Positions 52,735 to 61,444 of a stretch of DNA of 64,000 nucleotides are shown here, in pieces. Origin of the DNA: Acanthamoeba sp. SK_2022b (lineage: Eukaryota; Discosea; Longamoebia; Acanthamoebidae). Location: positions 1-64,000 of the forward strand of contig JANDJZ010001747.1 of NCBI GenBank assembly GCA_027943245.1, read 5' to 3'. The position numbers and the translations under genes were made by a program. Under the pieces are notes generated by a model. The model had not been told where the DNA came from. It saw only the letters and a program-made list of their open reading frames with translations, and did no database searches. The number at the start of each line of letters is the position of its first letter. Position 1 is the stretch's first letter.

Positions 52735-53457
52735 CTATTTGCCCTTGGCCTGGAACAGCTGGTTCACCAAGGTCGTCGCCGGCATATCCAGCGCCCCGTA
52801 CAGTTCACCGGCTTTGGCATCGCCATTATCCCCCAGCCACTCTACTCCCACCGTACCGTAATCCGTCGGGATCACTCCGGCCTGAATCAGCCGAGCCATC
52901 CCCGCTTCATGCTTGGACTGGTTGAAAGTGCCGGAGGCATCGATCACCACATAGGTGTCGTACCCCGCCACTTTGGCAGTGATCGCCGGGAACCCGGCAC
53001 ACACTTCCAGCGATACGCCGGCGATCACGATCTTTTTGCGGCCGGTGGCCTCGACCGCTTTGCGCACGTTTGCATCGTCCCAGGCGTTGACGCTGTGGCG
53101 ATCGATAATTTTCACACCCGGCAACGCAGCCTTGAGCTCCGGAATGATCGGCCCGAACGGGCCGTTGGCACCGGTCGACGTCACGACCACCGGGATCCCC
53201 ATCACCTGGGCCGCTTTGGCGAGCGCCACGACGTTATGCTTCAGCGTCGCGCTGTCCATATCACGCACGCCGGTGATCAGGCCGATCTGATGGTCAACCA
53301 ACAACAGTACCGAGTTGTTGCGATCCAACAGCTGCAAAGGGCCAGACGCCTGCTGCGTCTGAGTATGTGGCTGCGACGCAGCCGGCGCGGCGAAGGCCGG
53401 CTGCGCCGCCCCAGCCATAGCAATGGCCAAGGCCAACGTGCGGTAAAGGGTTTTCAT
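52735..53457 (-). CDS. Secreted isochorismatase-like hydrolase
   Basis: YcaC-type cysteine hydrolase, 240 aa, but with a signal peptide (about 1-23, ending A-F-A-A) and a short Gln/Thr linker before the core. Catalytic marks remain: L-L-V-D-H-Q-I-G near 52-59 and G-V-S-L-E-V-C-A-G-F-P-A near 148-159, with V-T-S-T-G-A-N-G-P-F-G-P. Periplasmic location is unusual for this family. ATG 53457 after AATGAGGATAAGCATC. Divergent from a LysR gene, as is the cytoplasmic ycaC-pirin pair at 24-26.7 kb. Confidence 0.88.
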   Translation of the reverse strand: MKTLYRTLALAIAMAGAAQPAFAAPAASQPHTQTQQASGPLQLLDRNNSVLLLVDHQIGLITGVRDMDSATLKHNVVALAKAAQVMGIPVVVTSTGANGPFGPIIPELKAALPGVKIIDRHSVNAWDDANVRKAVEATGRKKIVIAGVSLEVCAGFPAITAKVAGYDTYVVIDASGTFNQSKHEAGMARLIQAGVIPTDYGTVGVEWLGDNGDAKAGELYGALDMPATTLVNQLFQAKGK

Positions 53458-53539
53458 GATGCTTATCCTCATTTCAACAATGGTGTGCCTGCAGGATAAA
53501 ACCGCATCAATGAGGGTTAAATAGGCGACAATAGAAGCT

Positions 53540-53556
53540 ATCATTGCAAAAATGAT
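53540..53556. promoter_or_regulatory. Palindrome ATCATT-N5-AATGAT
   Basis: Perfect 6-bp arms 17 bp upstream of the LysR start in the gap to the divergent hydrolase. Likely LysR-type operator; it lacks the T-N11-A spacing but is symmetric. Confidence 0.5.
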
Positions 53557-53572
53557 CACAATGAGGTGCGCG

Positions 53573-54493
53573 ATGTCTGTTTTTCCGCTCGATCTCAACG
53601 CCATGTATTTTTTCACCCAGGTCGTTGAGCACAAAGGATTTACCGCTGCCGGCAAAGCGCTGGGTATCCCCACCTCTCGCCTGAGTCGCCAGGTGGCGCA
53701 ATTGGAACGCCAACTCAACCTGCGGTTGCTGCAAAGAACCTCGCGGCGTCTCCAACTCACCGACGTCGGCCACGAGGTCTATCAGCACTGCGTCGCAATG
53801 ATGCAGCAAGCGCATCAGGCCCAGCAGGCGGCCTTGCGCACGCTGGCGGAACCGAACGGTACCGTACGCTTCAGCGTGTCACCGCTGCTGGCGGACGAAG
53901 TGATCGCATCTATTTTGCCGACGTTCATGGCGCGCTTCCCCCGAGTGAACGTGGAAACGCACGTCACTGCCCGACGGGTAGATCTGTTGGAAGAAGGACT
54001 GGACTTCACCCTCCGCGGACTTGGCATCGCCAACGAGGCCGCAGGGCTCATTCAACGGCGGCTCGGCACCGCCAAATGGCTGCTGGCCGCCAGCCCGGCA
54101 TGGCTGGCGCGACACGGCGCCCCCGCAACGCCACAGCAGCTGAGCGATATGCCCTGCCTGCTTTACCCGCCACAGCAAGGCGCGCCGGGCTGGCGGCTCT
54201 ACGGGCCGGAAAACGCCGTGATTAACGTGCCCTTCTCGCCCCGGTTAAGCAGCGATAATTTACAGGTCATCCTGCATGCCGCCCTTGATGGACAAGGCAT
54301 TTGCGGTATCCCCTACTATGCCTGCCGCCAGGCGCTCACGCGGGGGGATTTACAAGAGGTACTCAGCGGGTGGCATCCACAAAATGGCGAGCTGGTGCTG
54401 CTTTACCCATCACGGCGTGGTGTGCCACCGGCGGTAAAAGCGCTGATCGAATTTTTTTGCCGGGAAATACCGCCGCTGCTGGACGACCGCTAA
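53573..54493 (+). CDS. LysR-family transcriptional regulator
   Basis: Regulator of 306 aa. Winged helix-turn-helix: Y-F-F-T-Q-V-V-E-H-K-G-F-T-A-A-G-K-A-L-G-I-P-T-S-R-L-S-R-Q-V (about 12-41), R-L-L-Q-R-T-S-R-R-L. The effector domain has V-E-T-H-V-T-A-R-R-V-D-L-L-E-E-G-L-D-F-T-L-R. It is the same subgroup as the LysR at 25752 (shared L-Y-P-S-R-R-G near the end). ATG 53573 after AATGAGGTGCGCG. Expected to control the secreted hydrolase. Confidence 0.92.
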   Translation: MSVFPLDLNAMYFFTQVVEHKGFTAAGKALGIPTSRLSRQVAQLERQLNLRLLQRTSRRLQLTDVGHEVYQHCVAMMQQAHQAQQAALRTLAEPNGTVRFSVSPLLADEVIASILPTFMARFPRVNVETHVTARRVDLLEEGLDFTLRGLGIANEAAGLIQRRLGTAKWLLAASPAWLARHGAPATPQQLSDMPCLLYPPQQGAPGWRLYGPENAVINVPFSPRLSSDNLQVILHAALDGQGICGIPYYACRQALTRGDLQEVLSGWHPQNGELVLLYPSRRGVPPAVKALIEFFCREIPPLLDDR

Positions 54494-54953
54494 CCGCAGG
54501 TAAAGATGATTATTCCAAACAAAGTCAATAATAAGCCTGGCAATATATCCGGAATGCACCTGACGTTATTTATGTAACTGCACGGATCACATAAATAACG
54601 GTTCACAGAGTGATTCCAACGTAAAGAAATAACTCTCTGCATATCAATGAAATACTTACAACCAGATTAAAAAATGAAAGATGAATGCAGAAAAAAACCG
54701 CAATAATTTGTGTATATTCTAAACATTGACTATGTTTAGACATACTATTTATATGCAGATAAAAACGCCAAATAAAAAAGAGATAGGCGTTTAGCGAAGT
54801 TAAATCAACCCCGACAACCATGAGGGTGAAAAATATTTTATAGCAATATTCCGAGGGAATTTAATTTCCACGTAACGGGTAACCTTGCGTTTTATCAAGC
54901 CAATAGGCTACACACCGCAATTAATAACATTAATAGTATTCCGGAGAGCGACA
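54494..54953. other. 460-bp AT-rich intergenic region with a 12-bp inverted repeat
   Basis: No convincing gene. CGTTATTTATGT (54564-54575) is exactly inverted at 54589-54600 around a 13-nt loop, 70 bp past the LysR stop; it may end that transcript. The rest is AT-rich and should hold the promoter of the 177-aa gene, whose ATG follows CGGAGAGCGACA. Confidence 0.6.
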
Positions 54954-55487
54954 ATGAAAATCGTTACAGGCATCATCCTTACCTCTGTAGCCGCCTTCAG
55001 CGGCGCGGCTTACGCGGCCGATGCGCAGCCTACCACCGGCAGCGCGGCGGTGACGCTGGAACACGTGCACGCCGTGATGGAAAACGGCAGCCCGGCGCCA
55101 CAGCACGACGCCGCCTGCAAAAAAGAACTTTCCATGCCGGAATCGAAATATATGGGCATGAAGGTTAAAACCGATTACACCATCAACGGCAGCACCATGA
55201 TGATGTCGGCCAAATCGATGTTCCCATCGCCGGATTCCATGAAGCCCATGGAGCTGACGGTCGATCTCTCCGCCTTGGGCCTGGCGGATGTGTATGCCTT
55301 CGGCGCCTTTAAACCGGCCGCACTGCCGCAGGCCTATATTTATTTCACCATCGACAAGGATTTTAAAAATCCGGTCAGCACCTTTATGATCATCAACCAA
55401 GGCAAGCAATATAACTGCGTCATCTCCAGTTCGAATAAAATGATGAGCAAAGAGATGCGTGGCAAGATGATGATGAAAAAACAGTAG
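54954..55487 (+). CDS. Periplasmic hypothetical protein (177 aa)
   Basis: Not recognised. Signal peptide about 1-22 (ending A-Y-A-A). The mature part has two Cys (near 60 in D-A-A-C-K-K-E and near 154 in Y-N-C-V-I) likely to pair, many Met in the C-terminal half (M-M-M-S-A-K-S-M-F, K-M-M-S-K-E-M-R-G-K-M-M-M-K-K) and a beta-rich centre. The Met-rich tail could touch copper or silver, which is speculation. The last 121 bp lie in the left 321-bp repeat, and a second copy of that end is at 62640. Confidence 0.82.
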   Translation: MKIVTGIILTSVAAFSGAAYAADAQPTTGSAAVTLEHVHAVMENGSPAPQHDAACKKELSMPESKYMGMKVKTDYTINGSTMMMSAKSMFPSPDSMKPMELTVDLSALGLADVYAFGAFKPAALPQAYIYFTIDKDFKNPVSTFMIINQGKQYNCVISSSNKMMSKEMRGKMMMKKQ

Positions 55488-55500
55488 CGGAATGAAAAAC

Positions 55501-55525
55501 GGCGCTTCCCTTAACAGGAGGCGCC
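55501..55525. terminator. Bidirectional terminator hairpin, left copy
   Basis: Nine-bp stem GGCGCTTCC/GGAGGCGCC (one G-T pair) with a 7-nt loop between the convergent stops of the 177-aa gene and the TM2 fragment. The right copy (62774-62798) has changes in both arms that break one pair. Confidence 0.6.
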
Positions 55526-55538
55526 GCCAGAAAACGCG

Positions 55539-55687
55539 TTAAATCAGACCAGGGTTGTATTTCTGGTTGAACTTCTCTTCCGATTGGAACAGATAAATAA
55601 TGCCTTCGATAAAGCCGACAACCGCCGGGATCCCCGTCCAGCAGAACAGCAGGTAGAACAGCCCCCACCACTTCATGCCCAGGTAAA
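55539..55687 (-). pseudogene. Truncated TM2-domain protein gene (left copy)
   Basis: Encodes residues corresponding to Tyr25-Ile72 of the intact gene at 62812-63030 (Y-L-G-M-K-W-W-G-L-F-Y to the end), then the frame leaves homology exactly at the repeat edge. The first 24 codons, start and ribosome site are missing, so it is a remnant made by the island insertion. It differs at one codon (Ala-Val for Ala-Ile). Confidence 0.9.
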
Positions 55688-55954
55688 CAATGAGCTTTCC
55701 AAACTGTGGGACGGGTATCACGACGCACATACCAAAGAGAACGTGTCAGGATACAGCAACAAGAAGTTCCGCCAGTACATCGATACTTACTGCGGCAATC
55801 CATCGAAATCATTTATAAAAAAAGCGACGCAAATAATAATCACATCTGGGAAGTAAAGGTGTGGGGAGACAATCAGGAAACACAAGAGTACTTGTATCTC
55901 CGCAAGGCGCTGGAAGACACCTACGAGAAATATCCCCCTCCCGCAAAGAGATAA
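55688..55954 (+). pseudogene. Frameshifted, 5'-truncated remnant of an unknown gene
   Basis: Starting at the repeat edge, one frame encodes N-N-E-L-S-K-L-W-D-G-Y-H-D-A-H-T-K-E-N-V and on to R-Q-Y-I-D-T-Y-C-G-N. Another frame then continues with Y-K-K-S-D-A-N-N-N-H-I-W-E-V-K-V-W-G-D-N and ends at 55954. The shift probably occurred near 55790-55818, where seven A occur in a row. There is no start codon. Charged, alpha-beta pattern; not identified. It was cut when the island formed. Confidence 0.6.
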
Positions 55955-56301
55955 ATTAATCGTTGTCCTCTCTCCGGTTGGGGAGGGGATAACAAAGATC
56001 TTGTCGGCGTATCTCCCCTTGTTTTCGAACACACCAATAGAGTCCTCATTCTCACAGTTATGTATCCTTCTCCTTATACTGATCTTCTCCGCAAACAACG
56101 TGTGCGGCCGTCGTTCGGAATCGGACTGAGCACAAACATGATAACGCAGTGATTTTGCACAATGCAGAGTGTCTAATTACAGTGGGGTTGTGTCGAAAAT
56201 AAAATACAAACTGGCCGTTGATGCGCTGACTGAAAAAGCTAAAGGCAGTGGGAATAGCCGCCTGGGCAAGGCGGCTGTGATATTCAGGGAATGATTAACT
56301 A
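55955..56301. other. Non-coding stretch with a possible gene scrap and hairpin
   Basis: A 34-codon frame from GTG 56190 to TGA 56294 (S-K-I-K-Y-K-L-A-V-D-A-L-T-E-K) looks protein-like but is too short and lacks a ribosome site; it may be a scrap of a larger gene. On the minus strand, AGCCGCC-N7-GGCGGCT (56256-56276) lies 25 bp past the stop of the first precursor and could end its transcript, without a T-run. The rest is empty. Confidence 0.4.
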
Positions 56302-56556
56302 TCAGAAATGACCATTGCAATCTGCTGACAAGCCTTTATTTAGGCAAAAATCAACCATACTCCCCCAAGAAGGCCCACCGCCATTAGGATACATTACACT
56401 TGATGGCGTTCCGGGGGCCCAACATGTCCCGTTTGCATCGATATAAGTCCCGTTATCAACACCGCGTTGATCGACTACATTTGTGGACTCACGGTGACCA
56501 TCAGTTACAAATCCGCCGCTTACTGATGCTAACATGTTACCTGTTAACTCTTTCAT
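56302..56556 (-). CDS. Class II microcin-type precursor 1 (double-glycine leader)
   Basis: Putative bacteriocin precursor, 84 aa. The 15-residue leader M-K-E-L-T-G-N-M-L-A-S-V-S-G-G is a standard double-glycine signal cut by C39 peptidases. The predicted mature peptide has 69 residues, rich in Gly, Asn, Asp and Ser, with Cys at precursor positions 45, 71 and 80, and ends N-G-H-F. It has no long Ala/Gly hydrophobic helix, unlike colicin V. ATG 56556 after AAGGAAATTATTA. It follows a secreted protein gene by 28 bp on the same strand and faces away from the exporter genes. I do not recognise the mature peptide. Confidence 0.8.
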   Translation of the reverse strand: MKELTGNMLASVSGGFVTDGHRESTNVVDQRGVDNGTYIDANGTCWAPGTPSSVMYPNGGGPSWGSMVDFCLNKGLSADCNGHF

Positions 56557-56584
56557 TAATAATTTCCTTATAAAAAATATTTTA

Positions 56585-56986
56585 TTACTCACATCCATGC
56601 TTCAATACTGACGTGTATTCATCGTAAAATGAAACACGTCTTAACACATCACCTTTGAGTAAGGTAATTTTGTTTTTCTTGTATGGCAGAAAAAGAGGGT
56701 CCATTTCGCGATAAGATAGCTTGATTAGGCCGCAAGCAGCATATAGCTTGGCTTCTGGAGTGGCTTTTTCATCTTTTGCCAACCTAATAAAAATGTCTTT
56801 TGAGTTATTCTTATTCAGAATGGCGTTATATGCCATTTCACCGTCACTTATTTTACCAGCAAAGCCATTCATTCCAAGCGAAAAAAAAGATGTCTTTTTC
56901 AGTATTTCATACTCTGTGTTTTCAGCTGCCTTCAGAAAAGAAGAGTGTAATATCAAGAATGGAATAAGAAGTTTTAAAATTCGCAT
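56585..56986 (-). CDS. Secreted protein upstream of precursor 1, candidate immunity or accessory factor
   Basis: Protein of 133 aa with signal peptide (R-I-L-K-L-L-I-P-F-L-I-L, ending L-K-A-A). The mature part has S-F-F-S-L-G-M-N-G-F-A-G-K-I-S-D-G-E, A-Y-N-A-I-L and D-E-K-A-T-P-E-A-K-L-Y-A-A-C-G-L, with Cys near 81 and a final C-E. I recall similar small proteins as unnamed enterobacterial hypotheticals. Position directly before the precursor, as immunity genes are in other class II microcin loci, suggests protection of the producer in the periplasm; but known immunity proteins are smaller membrane proteins. Earlier starts at 56998 and 57022 are possible. Confidence 0.7.
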   Translation of the reverse strand: MRILKLLIPFLILHSSFLKAAENTEYEILKKTSFFSLGMNGFAGKISDGEMAYNAILNKNNSKDIFIRLAKDEKATPEAKLYAACGLIKLSYREMDPLFLPYKKNKITLLKGDVLRRVSFYDEYTSVLKHGCE

Positions 56987-57386
56987 AGTAAGTTCCATTA
57001 CCCTCGAGTTCCCTTTATTCATTACCTTAGCACTATAAACAAATCGGGTTCAAGAGGCAATGTTGAAAATATCATGCAGAGATAGGGTAATGCCTTCGTT
57101 GAACAGAGGGAGCAGCGTATGAATCCCTCTAAGGCTATTTTTCTGCATAACATCGTCCTGTGAGAGGTACACTGGCACTGCAAATGTGGCATTCAGTTAA
57201 AGTGAGCTGCAGGAGACGCTGGCTGAACATAGCTTGAATGCCGAACACTCCACGATAGAGTTTTATCCCGTATATTGCTCAATAATCTAGTGACACCAGC
57301 TCACCGCAATGCTGGTGTTTAACGAATTGTTGACGGCATAATAGGGCAGGACTAAATTCCCCCTCTCTTTATAAGGAAGTAACAAG
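56987..57386. other. Promoter region between precursor 1 operon and exporter operon
   Basis: About 400 bp without a gene. It should hold the leftward promoter of the precursor 1 pair and the rightward promoter of the export genes. A hairpin ACACCAGC-N10-GCTGGTGT (57293-57318) lies 70 bp upstream of the fusion-protein start, perhaps in its leader. No Fur box was seen, though iron control is common for microcins. Confidence 0.5.
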
Positions 57387-58661
57387 GTGTTTCGCCAGGA
57401 AGCGATCGATAATCAGAAAATGAAATGGCGTGGCCGGGCGCTCCTACTTCCTGGCATTCCCTTTTGGCTCACGGCAGGGCTCTGCCTGTTTTTTCTCATT
57501 GCTTTTCTCACCTTCGTGATCGCCGGTACCTATACCCGGCGGATCAATGTGACCGGCGAGATCAGCACCTATCCCCGCGCGGCCAACGTTTACTCCACGG
57601 TTCAAGGGGTAGTGGTCAAACAATTTGTCACCGAAGGGCAGGTGATCACCGTCGGAGCGCCCATTTACCAGATTGACGTCAGCAAAAGCACACGTAGCGG
57701 TGTAGTCAGCGATAACCAGCAACGGGATATCGATGGCCAGTTGGCACGCATTGCGCAAATCATCAGCCGACTGGAAAGCAGTAAGCAGGCCACGCTCACT
57801 ATGCTGGAAAAACAGAAGGCGCAATATACCGCCGCGTTCTCACGCTCAACCGACATCCTTCGGCGTGCTCAGGAAGGGATACGCATCATGAAGGAGAACA
57901 TGGAGAACTACCGACACTATCAGACCAAGGGACTGATCAACAAGGATCAGCTCACCAACCAGGTGGCGCTGTATTACCAGCAGCAGAACAACTTGCTGGG
58001 CCTATCCGGCCAGAACGAACAGAATGCACTGCAGATCACCGCGCTGGAAAGCCAGATCCATACCCAGGCCGCCAACTTCGACAACCAGATCTACCAGATG
58101 GAGCTGCAGCGCTACGAGCTGCAGAAGGAGCGGCTCAACATCGATGCCGGTGGAGCGATCATCGTTCGTGCGCTGGCCGATGGCCGCATCGATTCTCTGA
58201 GCGTCACGGTTGGCCAGATGGTCAACGTGGGTGACAGTCTGCTGCAAGTGATCCCCCACGACATCGATCACTACGCCCTGGTGCTGTGGATACCTAACGA
58301 TGCCATCCCCTACATTGCTGCCGGTGACAAGGTCAATGTACGTTATGACGCCTTCCCGGCGGAAAAATTCGGCCAGTTTGCCGGTACGGTGTCCGTCATT
58401 TCCAAAGCCCCGGCCTCACCGCAGGAAATGCTGACCTATCAGGGGGCACCCAAAGCGGCGCTGACCGCCGCCGTGCCGTACTACAAGGTGATTGTCATTC
58501 CGGAAAAACAGGCCATTGCCTATGACGGTAAACGTCTGAGCCTGGAAAACGGCATGAAAGCGCAAAGCACCCTGTTTCTGGAAAAAAGGAGGATTTATCA
58601 GTGGATGCTGTCGCCGTTCTACGACATGAAACACAGCGCGACGGGGCCGGTCAATGAGTAA
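57387..58661 (+). CDS. CvaA/MchE-type membrane fusion protein for microcin export
   Basis: Periplasmic adaptor, 424 aa, linking the ABC exporter to TolC. The N-terminal cytoplasmic part ([18 protein letters not shown]) is followed by one membrane helix (about 27-46). Then come a biotinyl-lipoyl half, a long coiled coil with many Gln (about 105-230; [13 protein letters not shown]), the second lipoyl half ([22 protein letters not shown]) and a C-terminal [15 protein letters not shown]. The last motif and the coiled coil match the MchE/CvaA family closely. GTG start at 57387 after AAGGAAGTAACAAG. Overlaps the exporter gene by 8 nt. Confidence 0.95.
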   Translation: MFRQEAIDNQKMKWRGRALLLPGIPFWLTAGLCLFFLIAFLTFVIAGTYTRRINVTGEISTYPRAANVYSTVQGVVVKQFVTEGQVITVGAPIYQIDVSKSTRSGVVSDNQQRDIDGQLARIAQIISRLESSKQATLTMLEKQKAQYTAAFSRSTDILRRAQEGIRIMKENMENYRHYQTKGLINKDQLTNQVALYYQQQNNLLGLSGQNEQNALQITALESQIHTQAANFDNQIYQMELQRYELQKERLNIDAGGAIIVRALADGRIDSLSVTVGQMVNVGDSLLQVIPHDIDHYALVLWIPNDAIPYIAAGDKVNVRYDAFPAEKFGQFAGTVSVISKAPASPQEMLTYQGAPKAALTAAVPYYKVIVIPEKQAIAYDGKRLSLENGMKAQSTLFLEKRRIYQWMLSPFYDMKHSATGPVNE

Positions 58662-60768
58662 GCCTGCATTCAAACAGCTGGTCAGCCAACTGGATCTGCG
58701 GCTACGTCACCGGGTTCCCATGGTGCACCAGACCGAGTCGTCGGAATGCGGGCTGGCCTGTCTGGCGATGATATGCGGTTACTACGGAAAAAACATCGAC
58801 CTGATCGCGCTGCGCCAGCAGTTCAACCTGTCAACCCGCGGTGCAACACTGGTTGGACTGACCGGTATCGCCGAGCAACTAGGGTTGAGCACCCGTCCCC
58901 TGTCTCTGGATCTGGACGAACTCAACGCGCTGAAACTGCCCTGCATTCTACACTGGGAATTCAACCATTTCGTGGTGCTGGTCAGCGTCAACGGTCACCG
59001 CGCGGTGCTGCATGATCCGGCGCGCGGACGCCGGGTCATAAGCCTGACGGAACTGTCGCACAGTTTCACCGGCGTAGCGCTTGAGGCCTGGCCTGGCAGC
59101 GAATTCACCGCCGACAGCATTCGCCACCGCATTCACCTGCGCACGCTGATTGGCAGCGTACACGGGCTCAAGGGGGCGCTCGGCAAAATCTTTTGCCTGT
59201 CTCTGGTGTTCGAAACCATCAACCTGGTGATGCCCATCGGCACGCAGTTGGTGATGGATCACGCTATTCCTGCCGGGGATCGCGGGTTACTGACGCTCAT
59301 CTGCGTTGGGCTGATGCTGTTCATCCTGCTGCGGGCCGCCATTGGCATGGTGCGTGCCTGGTCCGGACTGGTCATGTCGACGCTCATCAACGTGCAGTGG
59401 CAATCCGGTCTGTTTACCCACCTGTTGCGCCTGCCGCTCGGTTACTTTGAACGGCGTAAGCTGGGTGACATTCAGTCACGCTTCAGTTCACTGGATACGC
59501 TGCGCAGCACTTTCACCACCAGTATTATCGGCGCCATCATGGACGGCATCATGGTGATTGGCGTGCTGGTGATGATGGTGCTGTATGGTGGCTGGTTGAC
59601 CTGGGTGGTGATCGCGTTCACCGCGCTTTATGTGCTGATACGCCTGCTGACCTACGGGTATTATCGCCAGCTGTCCGAAGAGGCGCTGGTGAGAAATGCC
59701 CGCGCCGGTTCCTATTTTATGGAGACGCTGTACGGTATCGCCACCGTCAAGATGCAGGGCATGGCGGAACGCCGCATCGCCCACTGGCTAAATCTTGAAA
59801 TCGACAGCATCAATACCGGTATCCGGATCACCCGAATGGACATGCTGTTTGGCGGGATCAACACCTTCGTGGCGGCCTGTGACCAGGTTGTTATTCTGTG
59901 GTTGGGAACCAGTCTAGTTATTGATAATCAAATGACTATCGGCATGTTCGTCGCGTTCGGTGCTTTTCGGGGCCAGTTCTCCGATCGTATCGGGTCTCTG
60001 ACGGCGTTTCTACTGCAGCTTCGCATGATGAGCCTGCATAACGAACGCATTGCCGATATTGCCCTGCATCCACGGGAAGATCGCAAGCCCGACCTCCCAT
60101 ATATCTCGGGAATGCAACCGATGAGGTTGTCCACCCACGCTCTGAGCTACCGATACGACAGCCAGTCACCGGCGGTCTTTGATGCCTTGGACATCAACGT
60201 TGCACCGGGAGAAAGCGTAGCCATCGTGGGCCCGTCCGGGGCAGGCAAGACCACGCTGATGAAGGTGTTGTGCGGGCTGTTTCCTCCGGATTCAGGGAAG
60301 GTCGAGGTGAACGGCGTCGATATCCGGCAGCTCGGCATCAACAACTACCACAAGATGATCGCCTGCGTGATGCAGGACGACAAACTGTTCTCCGGCTCAA
60401 TCCGGGAAAATATTTGCGGGTTCGTGGACGAGGTAGATAACGCATGGATGGAAACCTGCGCCCGAGCCAGCTATCTGCATGAAGTGATCATGAGAATGCC
60501 TATGGGGTATGAAACCCTGATCGGCGAACTGGGGGAAGGATTATCCGGCGGACAGAAGCAACGCCTGTTCATTGCCCGGGCCATTTACAAGAAACCGGCG
60601 ATTTTGTTCCTGGACGAGGCGACCAGTGCGCTGGACAAGGACAGTGAAGCGAAGGTGAATCAGGCGATTAAGGCACTCAGCATTACACGGGTGATTATTG
60701 CCCACCGCGAAACCACCATTGCCTCGGCCGATCGCGTCATCGTTCTGACCCACAAGGCGGATCAATGA
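58654..60768 (+). CDS. CvaB/MchF-type peptidase-containing ABC exporter
   Basis: Inner-membrane exporter, 704 aa, that cuts the double-glycine leader and exports the microcin. The N-terminal C39 peptidase (about 15-150) has catalytic Cys32 (S-S-E-C-G-L-A-C), His105 (F-N-H-F-V-V-L) and Asp121 (L-H-D-P-A-R-G), all intact. Six membrane helices span about 165-450. The ATPase has Walker A G-P-S-G-A-G-K-T near 525, signature L-S-G-G-Q-K-Q-R near 629 and Walker B I-L-F-L-D-E-A-T. Normal length. Its stop overlaps the CPBP start in ATGA. Confidence 0.96.
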   Translation: MSKPAFKQLVSQLDLRLRHRVPMVHQTESSECGLACLAMICGYYGKNIDLIALRQQFNLSTRGATLVGLTGIAEQLGLSTRPLSLDLDELNALKLPCILHWEFNHFVVLVSVNGHRAVLHDPARGRRVISLTELSHSFTGVALEAWPGSEFTADSIRHRIHLRTLIGSVHGLKGALGKIFCLSLVFETINLVMPIGTQLVMDHAIPAGDRGLLTLICVGLMLFILLRAAIGMVRAWSGLVMSTLINVQWQSGLFTHLLRLPLGYFERRKLGDIQSRFSSLDTLRSTFTTSIIGAIMDGIMVIGVLVMMVLYGGWLTWVVIAFTALYVLIRLLTYGYYRQLSEEALVRNARAGSYFMETLYGIATVKMQGMAERRIAHWLNLEIDSINTGIRITRMDMLFGGINTFVAACDQVVILWLGTSLVIDNQMTIGMFVAFGAFRGQFSDRIGSLTAFLLQLRMMSLHNERIADIALHPREDRKPDLPYISGMQPMRLSTHALSYRYDSQSPAVFDALDINVAPGESVAIVGPSGAGKTTLMKVLCGLFPPDSGKVEVNGVDIRQLGINNYHKMIACVMQDDKLFSGSIRENICGFVDEVDNAWMETCARASYLHEVIMRMPMGYETLIGELGEGLSGGQKQRLFIARAIYKKPAILFLDEATSALDKDSEAKVNQAIKALSITRVIIAHRETTIASADRVIVLTHKADQ

Positions 60769-61076
60769 ACAAATCACGCTTTGCATTTACGCTGGCCTGT
60801 TTTGCGCTGGTTCTTCTTATGGTGGGCCTGTCCTTTTACCCCTGGTTTCTGAGCGATAACGCCGCGTTTGTGCAAACCGGTCTGATGCTACCCGTGCTGT
60901 ATCTCCTCGAGTTCGGGCTCATCGTCCCGTTATATTTGGCCTTTTTTAGCAAAGAGCACGGTATGGGCGTGGGAAAAATTAACGGGCGGTTAATGATTGC
61001 GTTCACGGTATTCATTCTGCTGCTCCAATACCTAGGCGCCTATATTTTGGGATTAGGAAAGCAGAAAGCTGGATGA
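60765..61076 (+). CDS. CPBP-family membrane protein, N-terminal half (split gene)
   Basis: 103 aa with about three hydrophobic helices (residues 5-30, 38-60, 75-95), matching the N-terminal membrane half of CPBP (CAAX protease/bacteriocin-processing) proteins found beside mchE-mchF genes. It ends G-L-G-K-Q-K-A-G at a stop that overlaps the next ATG. The catalytic motifs are in the following frame. Usual length of such proteins is about 215 aa, close to the sum of the two frames, so this is either one frameshifted gene or a pair made by coupled reinitiation. Confidence 0.7.
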   Translation: MNKSRFAFTLACFALVLLMVGLSFYPWFLSDNAAFVQTGLMLPVLYLLEFGLIVPLYLAFFSKEHGMGVGKINGRLMIAFTVFILLLQYLGAYILGLGKQKAG

Positions 61077-61414
61077 CCGAACAAGAAGCGGTAAGGGGCT
61101 GCGTATTTTGGGTGAACACGCTCCTGTTGGTCTTTCTCGTTCCCATTTACGAAGAAATGGTATTCAGAGGGTGTCTTTTCAGTGGGTTGTTGCAGATATT
61201 CAAAGGCAATATCTATTGGTCTGCACTCACGACGTCAGCTGTATTTGCCATCCTGCATACCCAGTACTCGGATATCCGCACGTTCATGATCCTGGCACTG
61301 GTATCGCTGCTTTTGATTGCTGCACGCATTGTATCGAGAGGAGTGGCCATGCCGGTACTGCTGCATATGCTGATGAATGGCTTCATCATGGCGACTAGCT
61401 ATTACTTTTCATAG
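61073..61414 (+). CDS. CPBP-family membrane protease, C-terminal half (split gene)
   Basis: 113 aa carrying the CPBP catalytic motifs: motif 1 E-E-M-V-F-R-G (about 25-31; Glu-Glu and Arg) and motif 2 F-A-I-L-H-T near 59-64 (His), with a late H-M-L-M-N-G-F (about 97-103) as motif 3/4. Family members in microcin loci are thought to process precursors or give self-immunity. It starts with ATG inside the stop of the preceding frame and has no separate ribosome site, though GGAAAGC lies about 15 nt upstream. See the split note for the N-terminal half. Confidence 0.75.
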   Translation: MTEQEAVRGCVFWVNTLLLVFLVPIYEEMVFRGCLFSGLLQIFKGNIYWSALTTSAVFAILHTQYSDIRTFMILALVSLLLIAARIVSRGVAMPVLLHMLMNGFIMATSYYFS

Positions 61415-61444
61415 CGTTAGCATCGAAAACAAGGCCTCCACCCA

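Larger units (their letters stand above)
55367..55687. repeat. Left 321-bp direct repeat flanking the microcin island
   Basis: Matches 62640-62960 base for base with about ten substitutions and no gaps (about 97%). It covers the 3' end of the 177-aa gene, the shared terminator hairpin and codons for Tyr25 onward of the TM2-domain gene. Similarity stops sharply at both edges. Confidence 0.95.

Noticed and set aside
54603..54821. 72-codon leftward hydrophobic frame
   Set aside because: AT-rich stretch, no ribosome site, no family pattern; likely random in intergenic DNA.
55584..55856. 90-codon rightward frame crossing the left repeat edge as a real gene
   Set aside because: Its first third is the antisense of the TM2 fragment and its last part loses protein character after a shift; treated as a remnant only from 55688.
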